Of a stretch of DNA of 64,000 nt, positions 32,248-42,639 are shown in pieces (the stretch's first letter is position 1; each line of letters begins with the position of its first letter). A program made the position numbers and the translations under genes. The notes under the pieces were generated by a model. The model saw only the letters and a program-made list of their open reading frames with translations. It did not search any database and was not told the origin of the DNA. Origin of the DNA: Cervus elaphus (taxonomy: Eukaryota > Chordata > Mammalia > Artiodactyla > Cervidae); contig NC_057819.1 of assembly GCF_910594005.1 (NCBI RefSeq), forward strand, positions 128,995,669 through 129,059,668, written 5' to 3'.

Positions 32248-32814
32248 ACTTAAGCCCCCACCATGTGTAAAACACCATATTTAGGAGGATCCAGATGAAC
32301 ATGTCAGAGCCCTGGGTAACTTGTCCCTAAGAAAGCCTTCTCTTCAAGGTCTGGGTGATGCTGAGGGTGGGGGCGGGGGGAGTGGTGAGTAATGGAAGAT
32401 GCTGGGAGAGGGGGTTTTGGAGGAGTGACTTAGAGAAGGTTGCCTGGAAGAAGAAAACCAGAATTCTTATAATTTGGGGAGGGGAGCTTTGGGTAGGTTT
32501 CTGGGGGGTTGGTTTGTAAGCCAAAATATGACCCTTAGTAATGGAAATTTTGGTGTGTGTGTAGATGGCGGAGACTCTGGTTTTCTGGCCCTAAGTCATC
32601 ACCTGCTCCCAAATTTTCCAACGACATTAATTGCCCATCAACACCCTAAATACTTCTCCACTGCCCTGGACACAGTCCCATGGGATCATGGCACTGGAGG
32701 AGACGAGTGTTTTGCTGTTGGCTACAGGATGCAATTCCTGGAGCCAGATATATTGAAGATACTTGCATAATCTTTGCTCCCAGTACAGTATCCTAAAAGG
32801 AAACAGCCAGAATG
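32248..32814. other. Unique sequence, no gene seen
   Basis: No repeat or supported exon recognised. G-rich tracts occur at about 32367-32382. Confidence 0.4.
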
Positions 32815-33435
32815 CTGTTGCAGTCAACTTGAGCTGCCATAAGAAAATGCAAAGTGGCTTAAACTACAGGCATTCATTTCTCACAGTTCTGGAGGCTGGG
32901 AAGTCCAAGACCAAGGTGCCAGCAGATTCTATTTCTGGTGAGGGCTTTTTTCCTGGTTTACAGAGAGCAACCTTCCTGCTGTGTCCTCACAAGGAGGAGA
33001 AAGAACACTGATCCCCCTTTCTTTTTCTTGTAAGGGCACTAATCCCATTATGAGGGCTCCACCCTCATAACCCTGCATGCGTGCTAAGTCACTTCAGTCG
33101 TGTCCAACTCTTTGTGACCTCATGGGCTGTAGCCCACCAGGCTCCTCTGACCCCGGGGTTCTCCAGGCAAGAATCCTAGAGTGGGTTGCCATTTCCTCCT
33201 CCAGGGAATTTTCCTGACCCAGGGATGGAATCTGCATCTCTTACATCTCCTGCATTGGCAGGCAGATTCTTTACCACTAGCGCCACCTGGGACACCCCCT
33301 CAAGACTTTATCTAACCCTAATCACCTCCCCAAGCCCAATGACCAGCTCCAAATGCTATCTCTTTGGGAGTTAGATCTTCAACAGAGGAATTTGGGAGCA
33401 GGACACACATTCATCCATATACATACTGCAGAGTC
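32815..33435 (-). mobile_element. MLT1 (MaLR) LTR split by a Bov-tA
   Basis: Left part: CATTTCTCACAGTTCTGGAG, GGTGCCAGCAGATTCTATTT and ATGAGGGCTCCACCCTCATA. Right part, after the SINE: GACTTTATCTAACCCTAATC and CTTCAACAGAGGAATTTGGG. Antisense LTR. Confidence 0.85.
33075..33297 (-). repeat. Bov-tA SINE in an MLT1
   Basis: GCATGCGTGCTAAGTCACTT through GGAATCTGCATCTCTTACAT to GCGCCACCTGGGACACC. Confidence 0.9.
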
Positions 33436-33959
33436 GGGCCCCAGTTTCTGCTTTCTTTTCAGGCAGATCAATAAGTGGACATCTGGAAAGTGGGGGCTGT
33501 GGTGGGAGCAGAAGACAGGGAGTGGCCTTTACTGTCTGGGGCTAATACCCACTCCCTGTTCCTGCCACCCCAAGCCTATGGCCAGAGTCCAGGAGGGGTT
33601 GGGACCATCCCTACCCAGGACGCCTTCCTCAAGGCCTCTAGTTTCCATTGGTTCCCTTCGTTTTCAATCCCTCCGCCAACCGCACACCTGGGCTCAGGGC
33701 ACCTCCAGCCTTGGGTCTTCTCCTACGACTCACCAGCTCTCTCTACACACCGCAGGGCATCCAGTTACTCAGAGAACAGCCTGCTTCTGTTTGCTTATCA
33801 GACTTCTGCTGTTTGCCCCGGGCATCACTATTCATTGACTTGAACTTCTCTCCTTCAAGCTCTTTAATGATTCATGATCTGTGAGTGGGGAGGGTCATGT
33901 GGGCTGTGGGCCTCTCGGCTGCCTGGACCTGTGCACAGATGATCCTGTTAACTCACTGA
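33436..33959. other. Unique sequence, no supported gene
   Basis: Two overlapping plus frames (33353-33838, 161 codons; 33475-33843, 122 codons) have no domain and lie in different frames of the same DNA, which argues against coding. Confidence 0.4.
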
Positions 33960-34110
33960 GTGGTTGGGGTCAAGGTTCCTGTTCTAAAGGTGAGCACACT
34001 GGGGCTGGAAGAAGGTGAGTATCTATCCAAATCTCCCAGCTCATAAGTGGAGGAGCCAAAATTTGAGACGAGGTCCATCTCGTCCAATAGCCAGAGCTCT
34101 TTCTAACATA
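33960..34110 (-). repeat. MIR fragment
   Basis: CACACTGGGGCTGGAAGAAG and CCCAGCTCATAAGTGGAGGA fit the antisense MIR middle and head. Confidence 0.6.
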
Positions 34111-34186
34111 GAGGTGGCTCCTGTGTGGGGAGCCAGCTCTGACTGGTCAGCCCCCTGCAGAGTGGCACTCAAACAGCCAACATTGC

Positions 34187-34372
34187 TGTTCTTCAGTCGC
34201 TCAGTTGTGTCTGACTCTTTGCCACCCCATGGACCGCAGCACGCCAGGCCTCCCTGTCCCTCACCATCTCCCAGAGTTTGCCCAAGTTCATGTCCATTGA
34301 GTCGGTGGTGCCATCCCCCCATCTCATCCTCTGTCACCTTCTCCTTCTGCCTTCAATCCTTCCATGCATCAG
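34187..34372 (-). mobile_element. BovB 3' end, left arm of an inverted pair
   Basis: GTCGCTCAGTTGTGTCTGAC through CATGTCCATTGAGTCGGTGG to CTTCAATCCTTCCATGCATC. Only about 186 bp of the BovB end are present, antisense. Confidence 0.88.
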
Positions 34373-34427
34373 CCAAAATAAGAGAACATAAAAGGCTGTG
34401 GCCACACTTATGTGGTAGTAAGGGTTC

Positions 34428-34710
34428 ATTGGAAGGACTGATGCTGAAGCTGAAACTACAATACTTTGGCCACCTCATGCGAAGAGTTGACTCGTTGGAA
34501 AAGACCCTGATGCTGGGAGGGATTGGGGGCAGGAGGAGAAGGGGACGACAGAGGATGAGATGGCTGGATGGCATCACCGACTCGATGGGCATGAGTTTGA
34601 GTAAATTCTGGGAGTTGGTGATGGACAGGGAGGCCTGGCATGCTGCGGTTCATGGGGTCGCAAAGAGTCGGACGCGACTGAGCGACTGAACCGAAGTGAA
34701 CTGGACTGAA
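34428..34710 (+). mobile_element. BovB 3' end, right arm of an inverted pair
   Basis: TTGGAAGGACTGATGCTGAA through GACGACAGAGGATGAGATGG to GACTGAGCGACTGAACCG. Sense. The 224-codon frame at 34015-34689 runs through both arms and is not a gene. Confidence 0.9.
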
Positions 34711-35156
34711 GGGTTTCAAGCTCTGTCTAAAGTCGGTTTGGTGGATCAGAAAGAAAAAATGGTGGCTGATTACATTCTTCAAATTGACACAGGCTTTTAA
34801 AGACTTTGAATCTCTTGAGAGCCAGGGCACGAGGGTCACAATGTAATACATTCATCTGTTGGCGACGGTGGGAAATTCTCCTGAGGACACAAAGTGAATA
34901 TCCATCACCAGAGGTCTGGGTGAATAAATGAGACTACATTTACACACTATTGAAAACAATTAACTAGAGCTATACCAGAGGATTGAGCGGAGTTCCCCAA
35001 GGTATTGTTGAGTAAGAGAAGCAAGACAAAAGAAACTGAATATCCCCAAATTCAATAAAACAAACAACTATAAAAGGCTGCCTAGACTTGTAGAGTTAAA
35101 TATAGGTTTGTGCAGAAGTGCGTTTTGGGGGTGCATATACAAAGTTACATACCTGT
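34711..35156. other. L1-like/unique sequence, no gene seen
   Basis: AATTCTCCTGAGGACACAAA and CCAAATTCAATAAAACAAAC look like an old L1 3' piece, not firmly assigned. Confidence 0.35.
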
Positions 35157-35289
35157 ATGCATTCCCAGGTGGCACAGTGGTAAAGAACCCGCCTGCCAAT
35201 GCAGGAGATGTGGGTTTGATCCCTGGGTTGGGAAAATCCCCTGGAGGAGGAAATGGCAACCCACTCCAGTATTCTTGCCTGGGAAATTC

Positions 35290-36398
35290 CGGAAAAACAT
35301 CTACTTCTGCTTTATTGACTATGCCAAAGCCTTTGTGTGGATCACAACAAACTGGAAAATCCTTCAGGAGATGGGAATACCAGACCACCTGACCTGCCTC
35401 CTGAGAAATCTGGATGCAGGTCAAGAAGCAAGTTAGAATTGAACATGAAACAACTGACTGGTTCCAAATCGGGAAAGGAGTACATCAAGGCTGTATATTG
35501 TCACCCTGCTTATTTAACTTACATGCAGAGTACATCATGAGAAACGCTGGGCTGGATGAAGCACAAGTTAGAATCAAGATTGCCGGGATTTAAAGATTTT
35601 GAATCTCTTGACTGTCAGATATGCAGATGACACTACACTTATGGCAGAAAGTGAAGAGGAACTAAAGAGCCTCTTGATGGAAGTGAAAGAGGAGAGTGAA
35701 AAAGTTGGCTTAAAACTCAACATTCAGAAAACTAAGATCATGGCATCTGGTCCTATCACTTCATGGCAAATAGATAGGGAAACAGTGGAAACAGTGAGAG
35801 ACTTTATTTTGGGGGCTGCAAGATCACTGCAGATGGTGATGGCAGCCATGAAATTAAAAGACGCTTGCTCCTTGGAAGGAAAGTTATGACTAACCTAGAC
35901 AGCATATTAAAAAGCAGAGACATTACTTTGCCAAAGGTCCATCTAGTCAAAGCTATGGTTTTTCCAGTAGTCATGTATGGCTGTGAGAGTTAGACTATAA
36001 AGAAAGCTGAGTGCCGAAGAATTGATGCTTTTGAACTGTGGTGTTGGAGAAGACTCTTGAGAGTTCCTTGGACTGCAAGGAGATCCAACCAGTCCATCCT
36101 AAAGGAAATCAGTCCTGAATATTCATTGGAAGGACTGATGCTGAAGCTGAAACTCCAATACTTTGGCCACCTGATGAGAAGAACTGACTTATTGGAATGA
36201 CCCTGATGCTGGGAAAAATTGAAGGTGGGAGAAGGGCATGACAGAGGATGAGATGATTGGATGGCCTTACTGACTCAACAGACATGAGTTTGAGTAAACT
36301 CCGGGAGTTGGTGATGGACAGGGAGGCCTGGTGTGCTGTAGTCCATGGGGTTGCAAAGAGCTGGACCTGACTGACTGACTGAACTGAACTGAACTGAA
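35290..36398 (+). mobile_element. BovB LINE, about 1.1 kb 3' fragment
   Basis: Sense BovB from the reverse transcriptase region (GACTATGCCAAAGCCTTTGT) through the 3' domain to the terminal ACTGAACTGAACTGAACTGA repeats. It is 5' truncated with several frame breaks. It lies inside a Bov-tA. Confidence 0.93.
35599..35889 (+). pseudogene. BovB reverse transcriptase fragment
   Basis: The 96-codon frame contains the YADD catalytic motif of non-LTR reverse transcriptases at residues 8-11, followed by the typical AESEEELKSLLMEVK and GLKLNIQKTKIM segments of the BovB palm and thumb regions. Upstream RT sequence at 35300-35580 is in other frames with stops (for example after GATTGCCGGGATT). The fragment is therefore a dead part of the LINE ORF, far shorter than an intact protein. 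Confidence 0.9.
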
Positions 36399-36603
36399 GA
36401 ACCTGGCGGGCTACAGTCCACGGGGTCACAGAGTCAGACATGACTGCGTGACTGAGCATGCACACATAGTTAGTATGTATGATTATAAAGAAAGATACGG
36501 AAGGATTCCCTTACTGGGGTGTTAGCATGGTCCTTCAGTGGTTATGCGGGCAAAGGAGAGAGAGGAGGAGAAAAAAAAATCAGACTAACAAAGGAAGAAA
36601 AGA

Positions 36604-37232
36604 GTACACACACACACACACACAAACACACACACGTACACACACACACACACACACAAGCATACACACACATACACACATACACACACACACAAACATA
36701 CACACACACAAACACACACACATACACACATGCACACACACATATACACACACACACATTCACACACACACGCACATACACACACACACATGCACATACA
36801 CAAACACACACATACACACATACACTGACATACACACATACTTACACACACATACACACACGCACACACACACACAAACATACACACATGCACACACACG
36901 CGCACACACACACATACACACACATGCACATACACACATACACACAAACACACACATACACACATGCACACATACACACACATGTGCACGCATATACACA
37001 CGTATATACACAAACACACGTGCACACACATACATGTACACACATACACACAAAAACACACACATGCACACATGCACAGATGCATACACATGCACACACA
37101 CACACACAAACACACACACAAACATACACACACATACACAAACACACACATACACACACAAACATACATACATACATACACACATATACACACATACACA
37201 CATACACACACACACACACACACAAACATACC
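36604..37232. repeat. 630-bp CA-rich array with TA, GC and AA interruptions
   Basis: Continuous CACA/TACACA sequence with irregular interruptions. All frames on both strands stay largely open, giving false ORFs of up to 278 codons (His/Thr on plus, Cys/Val on minus). It begins about 135 bp after the BovB/SINE complex. Confidence 0.97.
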
Positions 37233-37317
37233 AAGCACAGGACCAGATTTATATTTTTATATAAAGGTATCAGCACTCATGTAAGTAAGTTCAAGGAAAA
37301 AGGGTTTTTTTTCTTAG

Positions 37318-37426
37318 GAGGGGGCCATGAGACAAGGAGGCTTGAGGGATCTTAGTTCTCTGACCAGGGATCAAAATGATAGTGGACGTGCAAAGCCATA
37401 ACCATTGGACTGCCAAAGAATTCCCT
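37318..37426 (-). repeat. Degraded CHR-type SINE
   Basis: GGGATCTTAGTTCTCTGACC, AGGGATCAAAATGATAG and ACCATTGGACTGCCAAAG are a diverged antisense CHR. Confidence 0.6.
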
Positions 37427-37539
37427 AGAATGTGGTTTTAGAAAGAAAAGTTTTAAAAATTCTTTTCCCAGATCAACTGAGTTGTCACTCCACAGATTGG
37501 GGTGAATGAAAGAGAGAGAGGAGTGTCCTGGGTGAATTC

Positions 37540-38165
37540 AGGAAGGAATGGATGAAGAAGATGTGACACATACATGCAGAGGTCTGGTACTCAGCACTAT
37601 TCACAAGAACCAGGATAAGGAAGCAACCTAGATGTCCATCAACAGAGGACTGGATGAAGAAGCTGTGGTACATACATGCAATGGTCTGTTACTCAGCCAT
37701 AGGAGCAACAAACTTGGGTCATTTGTAGGGACATGGGTGGACTTAGAGACTGTCAGACAGAGTGAAGTAAGTCAGAAAGAGAAAAACTATTGCTTATTAA
37801 CTTGCGTGTGTGGAATCTAGAGAATAGTACAGATGATCATATTTGCAGAGCAGAAATAGAGGCACAGCTACAGAAAACAAACATGGGTACCAAGGCGGGG
37901 AAAGGGGGCTGGGTTGGGAGAGTGAGACTGATGTATATATGCTATTGGCACTAAGTGTAAAGTAGATGACTAATGATAGTCTACTGTACAGTTCTGGGAC
38001 CTCTACTTGATGCTCTGGGATGACATACATGGGAAGAAAATCCAAGAAAAGAGGGGATGTGTGTATACACACAGCTGATTCACCTTGCCCTACAGTGGCA
38101 ACTAATGCAACATCGTACAGCTACTGTATCCCAATACAAATTAATTAAAAAGAAACAAATGATTA
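37540..38165 (+). mobile_element. L1 3' end
   Basis: CTAGATGTCCATCAACAGAG, CATAGGAGCAACAAACTTGG, GAGTGAAGTAAGTCAGAAAG and the end ATTAATTAAAAAGAAAC follow the L1 ORF2 end and 3' UTR in sense. The start (37540-37600) resembles the following 37630-37685, a small internal repetition around GGATGAAGAAG. Confidence 0.85.
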
Positions 38166-38652
38166 AATAATGACCAAGTTATGCTACTAGGGCACTCACT
38201 TGGTAGCTGATGTATCTGGCATCACCATCGTGAGCCACAATATGGATGCATACCTAATACTGTGTACATGTTAAGTGATTAGATCCCTTCCTGGGTATAT
38301 CCAGGGTGTTTTAGTCCCTTCCCAGTATCTTTCTTTTCAAGCATCCCGGGAGTCTTATTTAATTCAAGGGGTCCGCCTAGAAACTGATGGTTGGGCCATG
38401 GAAGGGAAAAAGAGAGGAGAAGGAAGAAATTATATTTTCCCAAACTATCTACTAACTTAAAGTGCAACATTGAGAGAAACAGGATGAAGGATGCAGGGTG
38501 CTTCCTTGGCTGCAGCATGAAGCCGTTTGAAATGGCATAGAGAGCAAGACAAGCACACAGGAAAGCAGAATGCAGTGGGAGAGCTGAGAGAAACATCTTG
38601 ATGATACTATTGGAGCCCCTGGATCTACCCATGCCTGAAGTCCACCCCTCGC
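38166..38652. other. Unique sequence, no gene seen
   Basis: No repeat recognised. The minus frame 38279-38680 (133 codons) has a leucine-rich patch but no clear domain. Confidence 0.4.
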
Positions 38653-39105
38653 TGTGGCAGATAGAATAATCCCCCCACAAAACGTCTACGCTGTCTTCCT
38701 TAGAACCTGTAAATAGGATCTCTTACCCGACAAAATGGACATGACAGGTATGATTAAGCTGAGGATATCGAGGTGGGAGGTTATCTAGCATTATCCCAAG
38801 GCTCAGTGTAATCCTTATATGAGAGGGAGGCAAGAGGGTCAGAATTGGGGAAGGAGGTGTGGAGACAGAAGCTGAAGCTATGCCATTGCAGAAAGGGGGC
38901 CAAGAACCAGGGCATGCTGGTTAGAAAAGACAAGGGAATGAATTCTTTCCTAGAACTTCCAGAAGGAAGGCAGATTTGCTCATCCTTTGACGTCGGCCAT
39001 GTAAACTCATTTCCAGACTTTTGATCTCCAGGACTCTAAGACAACACACTTTTGTTTCAGGCCAGTAGATTTGTGGTGATTTGTTACAGCAGCTGTAGAT
39101 AATGA
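38653..39105 (+). mobile_element. MaLR/MLT-type LTR
   Basis: AGATAGAATAATCCCCCCAC, ATCCTTATATGAGAGGGAGG, CTTTTGATCTCCAGGACTC and TTGTGGTGATTTGTTACAGC are in MaLR-type order. Subfamily uncertain; the 3' end could extend to about 39199. Confidence 0.65.
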
Positions 39106-39228
39106 ATCCTGGTTGCTTCTTGATTGCTTGGGCAAAATTAGCTTGCATTAGATTTGATTTTCTGTCACTTGTAACCGAAAGAATCCTGACTATTACAACA
39201 GCCCAAGGAGGACCAGCATTTCTTTTTA

Positions 39229-39414
39229 TTTGTTTATTTCCTTATTCATTTATTTGGCTGTGCCGGGTCTTAGTTGTGGCATACAGAATCTTTTAGTTAC
39301 AGCGTGCTAACTCTTAATTGCAGCCTGTGGGATCTAGTTCCCAGACCAGGGATCGAACCTGGGCCCCCTGGGAGCTCAGACTCTTAGCCTCTGGACCACC
39401 AGGGAAGTCCCTTG
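39229..39414 (-). repeat. CHR-type SINE, full length
   Basis: TTTGGCTGTGCCGGGTCTTA to GACCACCAGGGAAGTCCC. A perfect 13-bp duplication GCATTTCTTTTTA flanks it at 39216-39228 and 39415-39427. Confidence 0.93.
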
Positions 39415-39465
39415 GCATTTCTTTTTAGTAAAGCCCTATTGTCAAACACTCATAACTTGCTTTCA

Positions 39466-40291
39466 TGTCTGTTACCTCTGAGGACCGAAGACTAGAGATT
39501 TGGAGGACATGTTGATAGCTTACAGTGAATGATGCCAGATTCGTGATCTCCAAAGAAGAAGATTTAGCTTCGGGACCAGGGACCAGGAACCAGGCTTGAT
39601 CACTCAAGAGCTTTTGTGTAGCAGAGTTTTATTAAAGTGAAAAAGGGACAAAGAATGCTTCTGACAGAGATCAGAAGAGGGACGGAGAGTGTCCCCCTTG
39701 CTAGTCTAAGCAAGGGAGTTATATACTTTTTGAATTAGTTATTACAATAAATCCAAAAAATGTTTCAAGGTTGTAAAGATCTTACTAGACCCACTCCCAT
39801 AATTTACATTTTAAGGTAACAGGATTACAATTTAGCAATAGAAAGATTTTACCAGACCCACCCTCATAACATACATTCTAAAATAACAGGATTAGCCAGA
39901 AGGTTTTCAAGAAGGAGAAACTGGCCTCAAGCAGGATACATTGTTGTTATATAATCTTTAGTATGGGCGTCCCTCATAGCTCAGTTGGTAAAGAATCCAC
40001 CTGCAATGCAGGAGACTCGATTCCTGGGTGGGGAAGATCCCATGGAGGAGGGATAGGCTTAATCCCTAGTACAGAGTTTAAACCGAGTTGTTTGTATCAG
40101 TTCCAGGCCTGAAGAATAAAGACGTTTCATGTGACTAAAACTAAGGAATGTAGAGAAAAAAAAAGGCATTTGTCCTTTCCTCCTCCTTGAGAATTCCAGA
40201 GCCCTATCTCTGCTTTGAGAGTCCCAGACCCCTTTCTCCTCCTTGGGGACCCCAGACTTCTTATCAACCTGCCTAGGAATAGACTCTCTCA
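39466..40291 (-). mobile_element. Ruminant ERV solo LTR (class II-like)
   Basis: On the plus strand it opens TGTCTGTTACCTCTGAGGAC and closes TAGACTCTCTCA, so the element is antisense with TG...CA ends. The polyadenylation signal AATAAA is on the minus strand at 39628-39633. CTTCGGGACCAGGGACCAGG and GCTAGTCTAAGCAAGGGAGT look like a recent bovine ERVK-type LTR. No internal gag, pol or env is next to it. No matching target duplication was found, so the ends are uncertain. Confidence 0.65.
39965..40056 (+). repeat. 3'-truncated Bov-tA inside the LTR
   Basis: GGGCGTCCCTCATAGCTCAG, AATCCACCTGCAATGCAGGA and GGGGAAGATCCCATGGAGG, then it stops. Only the head and the first part of the Bov-A body are present. 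Confidence 0.85.
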
Positions 40292-40491
40292 ATATGAGGC
40301 AGATTTACCCAACTTCCTCCTGCAAACGAAGAGTCCCAGGGAGGCCCAGTGAGATGAAATGAGCTGCCTGGGGCAGGCGTGGCATCTGTGATACTGACAC
40401 ACGGTGGGCCAGGGGGCGCATGAAAACCCAGGAAAAAGCAGAGAAGTGCATAAGGGCATCTAAGGGCCTTTCCCCCTGCAGCTGCTTGGGC
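40292..40491. other. Unique sequence next to the LTR
   Basis: No recognised repeat or exon. Minus frames 40273-40875 (200 codons) and 40305-40709 owe part of their length to the tandem repeat beside them and show no domain. Confidence 0.4.
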
Positions 40492-40610
40492 GGCCCAGAA
40501 CCCCGTCTCCCTGGGGCTGCCTTTGCGGGGTGACTTGGAGGGCTGGCCCAGAACCCTGTCTCCCTGGGGCTGCCTTTGCGGAGTGACTTGGAGGGCTGGC
40601 CCATCCTGGC
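40492..40610. repeat. 53-bp tandem repeat, about two copies
   Basis: GGCCCAGAACCCCGTCTCCC (40492) recurs as GGCCCAGAACCCTGTCTCCC (40545) with few changes over 53 bp. A partial third start, GGCCCATCCTGG, follows at 40598. Confidence 0.9.
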
Positions 40611-40779
40611 CCTGTGTTTGGCCTGTCTCCGCGTGTTCTGTCCATGTCCTTGAACGAGGCCCTTCACACACTTCTGAGCGGAGGCTCCTGGTCTGCCACT
40701 GAGATCCATCTCCAGGGATGGTGGGAGGCAGACACCATCCGGCCTCCCAGATCTGATTGTCTTGACAGCTTTGCCAAAT

Positions 40780-41340
40780 TACAAAGCAAAGGCCCCATTT
40801 GGTGATGAGAAAAGCAATATTGTGGCGGGATGTCTCATTTCTTTGAAAATCAGCGGTAAGCGAATTTGCATCCACTTAGGGGTAAATATGCCGGCTGGCC
40901 CCCTCCCTCTCCAGGCTATTGAGAGGCATTGAGATGCACTCGGGCTTGCTTTATTATTTTATGATGGAGAGAAGGGAGAGAGGGGAAAGAGGGCACAGCC
41001 CAGGAGAGAAAGGGAAGGAGAGCGATTTGGTGGGGAGGAAAATTGGAGGAGGAGAGGTTTCCCATCTGGGGCGGGGTTTCTCAGCTTTGTGGCTGGGGCA
41101 CCGAGGACCAGGGTGGACAAATCATTGTCGGGAAGAGAAATAGGGCCTCTTTTGCTCCTGTGTGTTATGATTTAGAAGACTCTGAAGCACCCTCGTCACG
41201 ACACACTCTTTAAAAACCTCTTTAAAATTCAGCCGGAAAGGCCCAGGGAAAAGATATACAGGCCTTTGTGGAGAGCAGGGGAGGCATTTGCCAGGATGCT
41301 GCCGGGAGGGGGTTCCATGCAAATTTATTTAAAGTCCCAG
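40780..41340. promoter_or_regulatory. Unique block with POU octamers, candidate enhancer
   Basis: It holds an inverted octamer ATTTGCAT at 40864-40871 and a direct ATGCAAAT at 41317-41324. Non-repetitive sequence around them includes ATTGTGGCGGGATGTCTCAT and GGGTAAATATGCCGGCTG. No coding frame is supported. Conservation is suspected only from the look of the sequence. Confidence 0.4.
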
Positions 41341-41649
41341 GCCAGTAGCTGCTGGGAAGAAGAACCCTCTGTCTCTTTTTTTTTAAAACAAACAGTGGAC
41401 ACTATCTCTTTCTAATGGGAAAGAAGCCAGTCACCGAACGTTTTACGCTCTCTGAAGAGAAATGCCCTGGGTGACTCTTCTCTTTTCACGTCTGTTGCCA
41501 GGATGAAGTCTGGGTCGGAAGCAAGGAGAGAAGGATTACCTGGGCAGCGGGGTAGGAAAGAGGGCGTGACCTCCTCAGTGGGAACCTCGGACGTTCAGAA
41601 ATGGAGCATCCAGAGAGAATCAAGACCAAACTTTTTGTTTTGTTTTTCA
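41341..41649. other. Unique sequence, no gene seen
   Basis: No repeat recognised; the plus frame 41503-41880 runs on into the CHR SINE. Confidence 0.4.
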
Positions 41650-41985
41650 TCTTCTTTGTTAATATTTACTTTTGGCTGTGCCGGGCCTCCTCTGCTGCAC
41701 CGGCTTTTCTTTAGTTGCAGGGACCTGGCACCATGCTCCGGTAGCGGTGTGCGGGCTTCTCTTGTTGCAGAGCATGGGCTCTGGGATGCTTGGGCTTCAG
41801 TAGTTGCAGCTCAAGGGTTTAGTGCTTGCAGCTCCCGGGCTCTGGAGCTCAGGCTCTGTAGTTCTGGCTCACAGGCTTAGTTGCTCTGCAGCATGTGGGA
41901 TCTTCCTGGATCAGGGATTGAACCCATGTCTTCTCCATTGGCAGGCAGATTCATTATCTCTGAGCCCCCAGGGAAGCCCCCAACA
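41650..41985 (-). repeat. Long CHR-type SINE
   Basis: ACTTTTGGCTGTGCCGGGCC, TTGCAGAGCATGGGCTCTGG, GTAGTTGCAGCTCAAGGG and TGGATCAGGGATTGAACCCA, ending CCCAGGGAAGCCCC. The long CHR form with its extra internal units. Confidence 0.88.
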
Positions 41986-42018
41986 CCAAACTTTTTAATA
42001 TGGCCCTCAAGGCCTTTT

Positions 42019-42181
42019 TTTTTTTTTAATTTAGTAATTTACAATGTTGTGATAGTTTTAAGTGTACAGCAAAGTGATTCAGTTATACATATGTGTGTGT
42101 GTGTGTGTATATACACATATATATATTCTTTTCCTGGTTCTCTTCCGTAATAGGTTGTTTATTACAAGATTCTGAATCTCT
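42019..42181 (-). mobile_element. L1 3' end with target duplication
   Basis: T-run, then TTTACAATGTTGTGATAG, GTACAGCAAAGTGATTCAG, a GT/TA microsatellite, and TAGGTTGTTTATTACAAG. A perfect 12-bp duplication TCAAGGCCTTTT lies at 42007-42018 and 42182-42193. Confidence 0.92.
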
Positions 42182-42193
42182 TCAAGGCCTTTT

Positions 42194-42639
42194 GATTTAG
42201 TTTCCAGCGTCCCACTAAAGCAAGAGCCAACTTGTGTTGATTGCAAGTACACGGAGGCATTCCAGGAAAAGTCTTTTTTCCTGCACCCCTGTTTCTTCAT
42301 CCATGGGAGTTCTTAGTTGCTTTCTCCCTCAGGTTTACGGATAAAACTGGGTTTATTCTTTTTGTACAAGATGGAAACAGTCTGCTACATAGACAACCGT
42401 TTCAGGGACATTTTCACCAGAGACAAGCGGAGTGAGATGCCTCCGAAATTTTACACCCGAATTGCCTCATTTCCCACTAGTCCAAGCCCTGCCACCCAAG
42501 GTCATCCAGGTCACACAACTAGAAAAGAATTGAGCCAGCAGTCAAAACAAGGGAGTCTGGCTCTTTGATGAAAAGCCAGTCTGCCTCCATAATCCTGCCT
42601 CTGTAGTAATCATAGACACACGTATGCTTACGAAGATAA
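42194..42639. other. Unique sequence with a MIR-like tail
   Basis: No gene seen. GGTCATCCAGGTCACACAAC at about 42500 resembles antisense MIR. Confidence 0.4.

Larger units (their letters stand above)
35157..36467 (+). repeat. Bov-tA SINE interrupted by a BovB copy
   Basis: The SINE starts with CATTCCCAGGTGGCACAGTG at 35160 and reads to CTTGCCTGGGAAATTCC near 35290. Its 3' part, AACCTGGCGGGCTACAGTCC to ACTGAGCATGCACAC, continues at 36401-36467. About 1.1 kb of BovB separates the halves and a few SINE bases are lost at the junction. Confidence 0.85.

Noticed and set aside
33353..33838. 161-codon plus-strand frame
   Set aside because: Starts inside an MLT1 LTR and overlaps another open frame of the same DNA.
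34015..34689. 224-codon plus-strand frame
   Set aside because: It crosses two BovB 3' ends in opposite orientation and MIR sequence, so it cannot be a natural gene.
36479..37355. Open frames of up to 278 codons (His/Thr-rich on plus, Cys/Val-rich on minus)
   Set aside because: They are translations of the CA-rich array and occur in several frames on both strands at once.
40273..40875. 200-codon minus-strand frame
   Set aside because: Its length depends on the 53-bp tandem repeat and it shows no recognisable domain.
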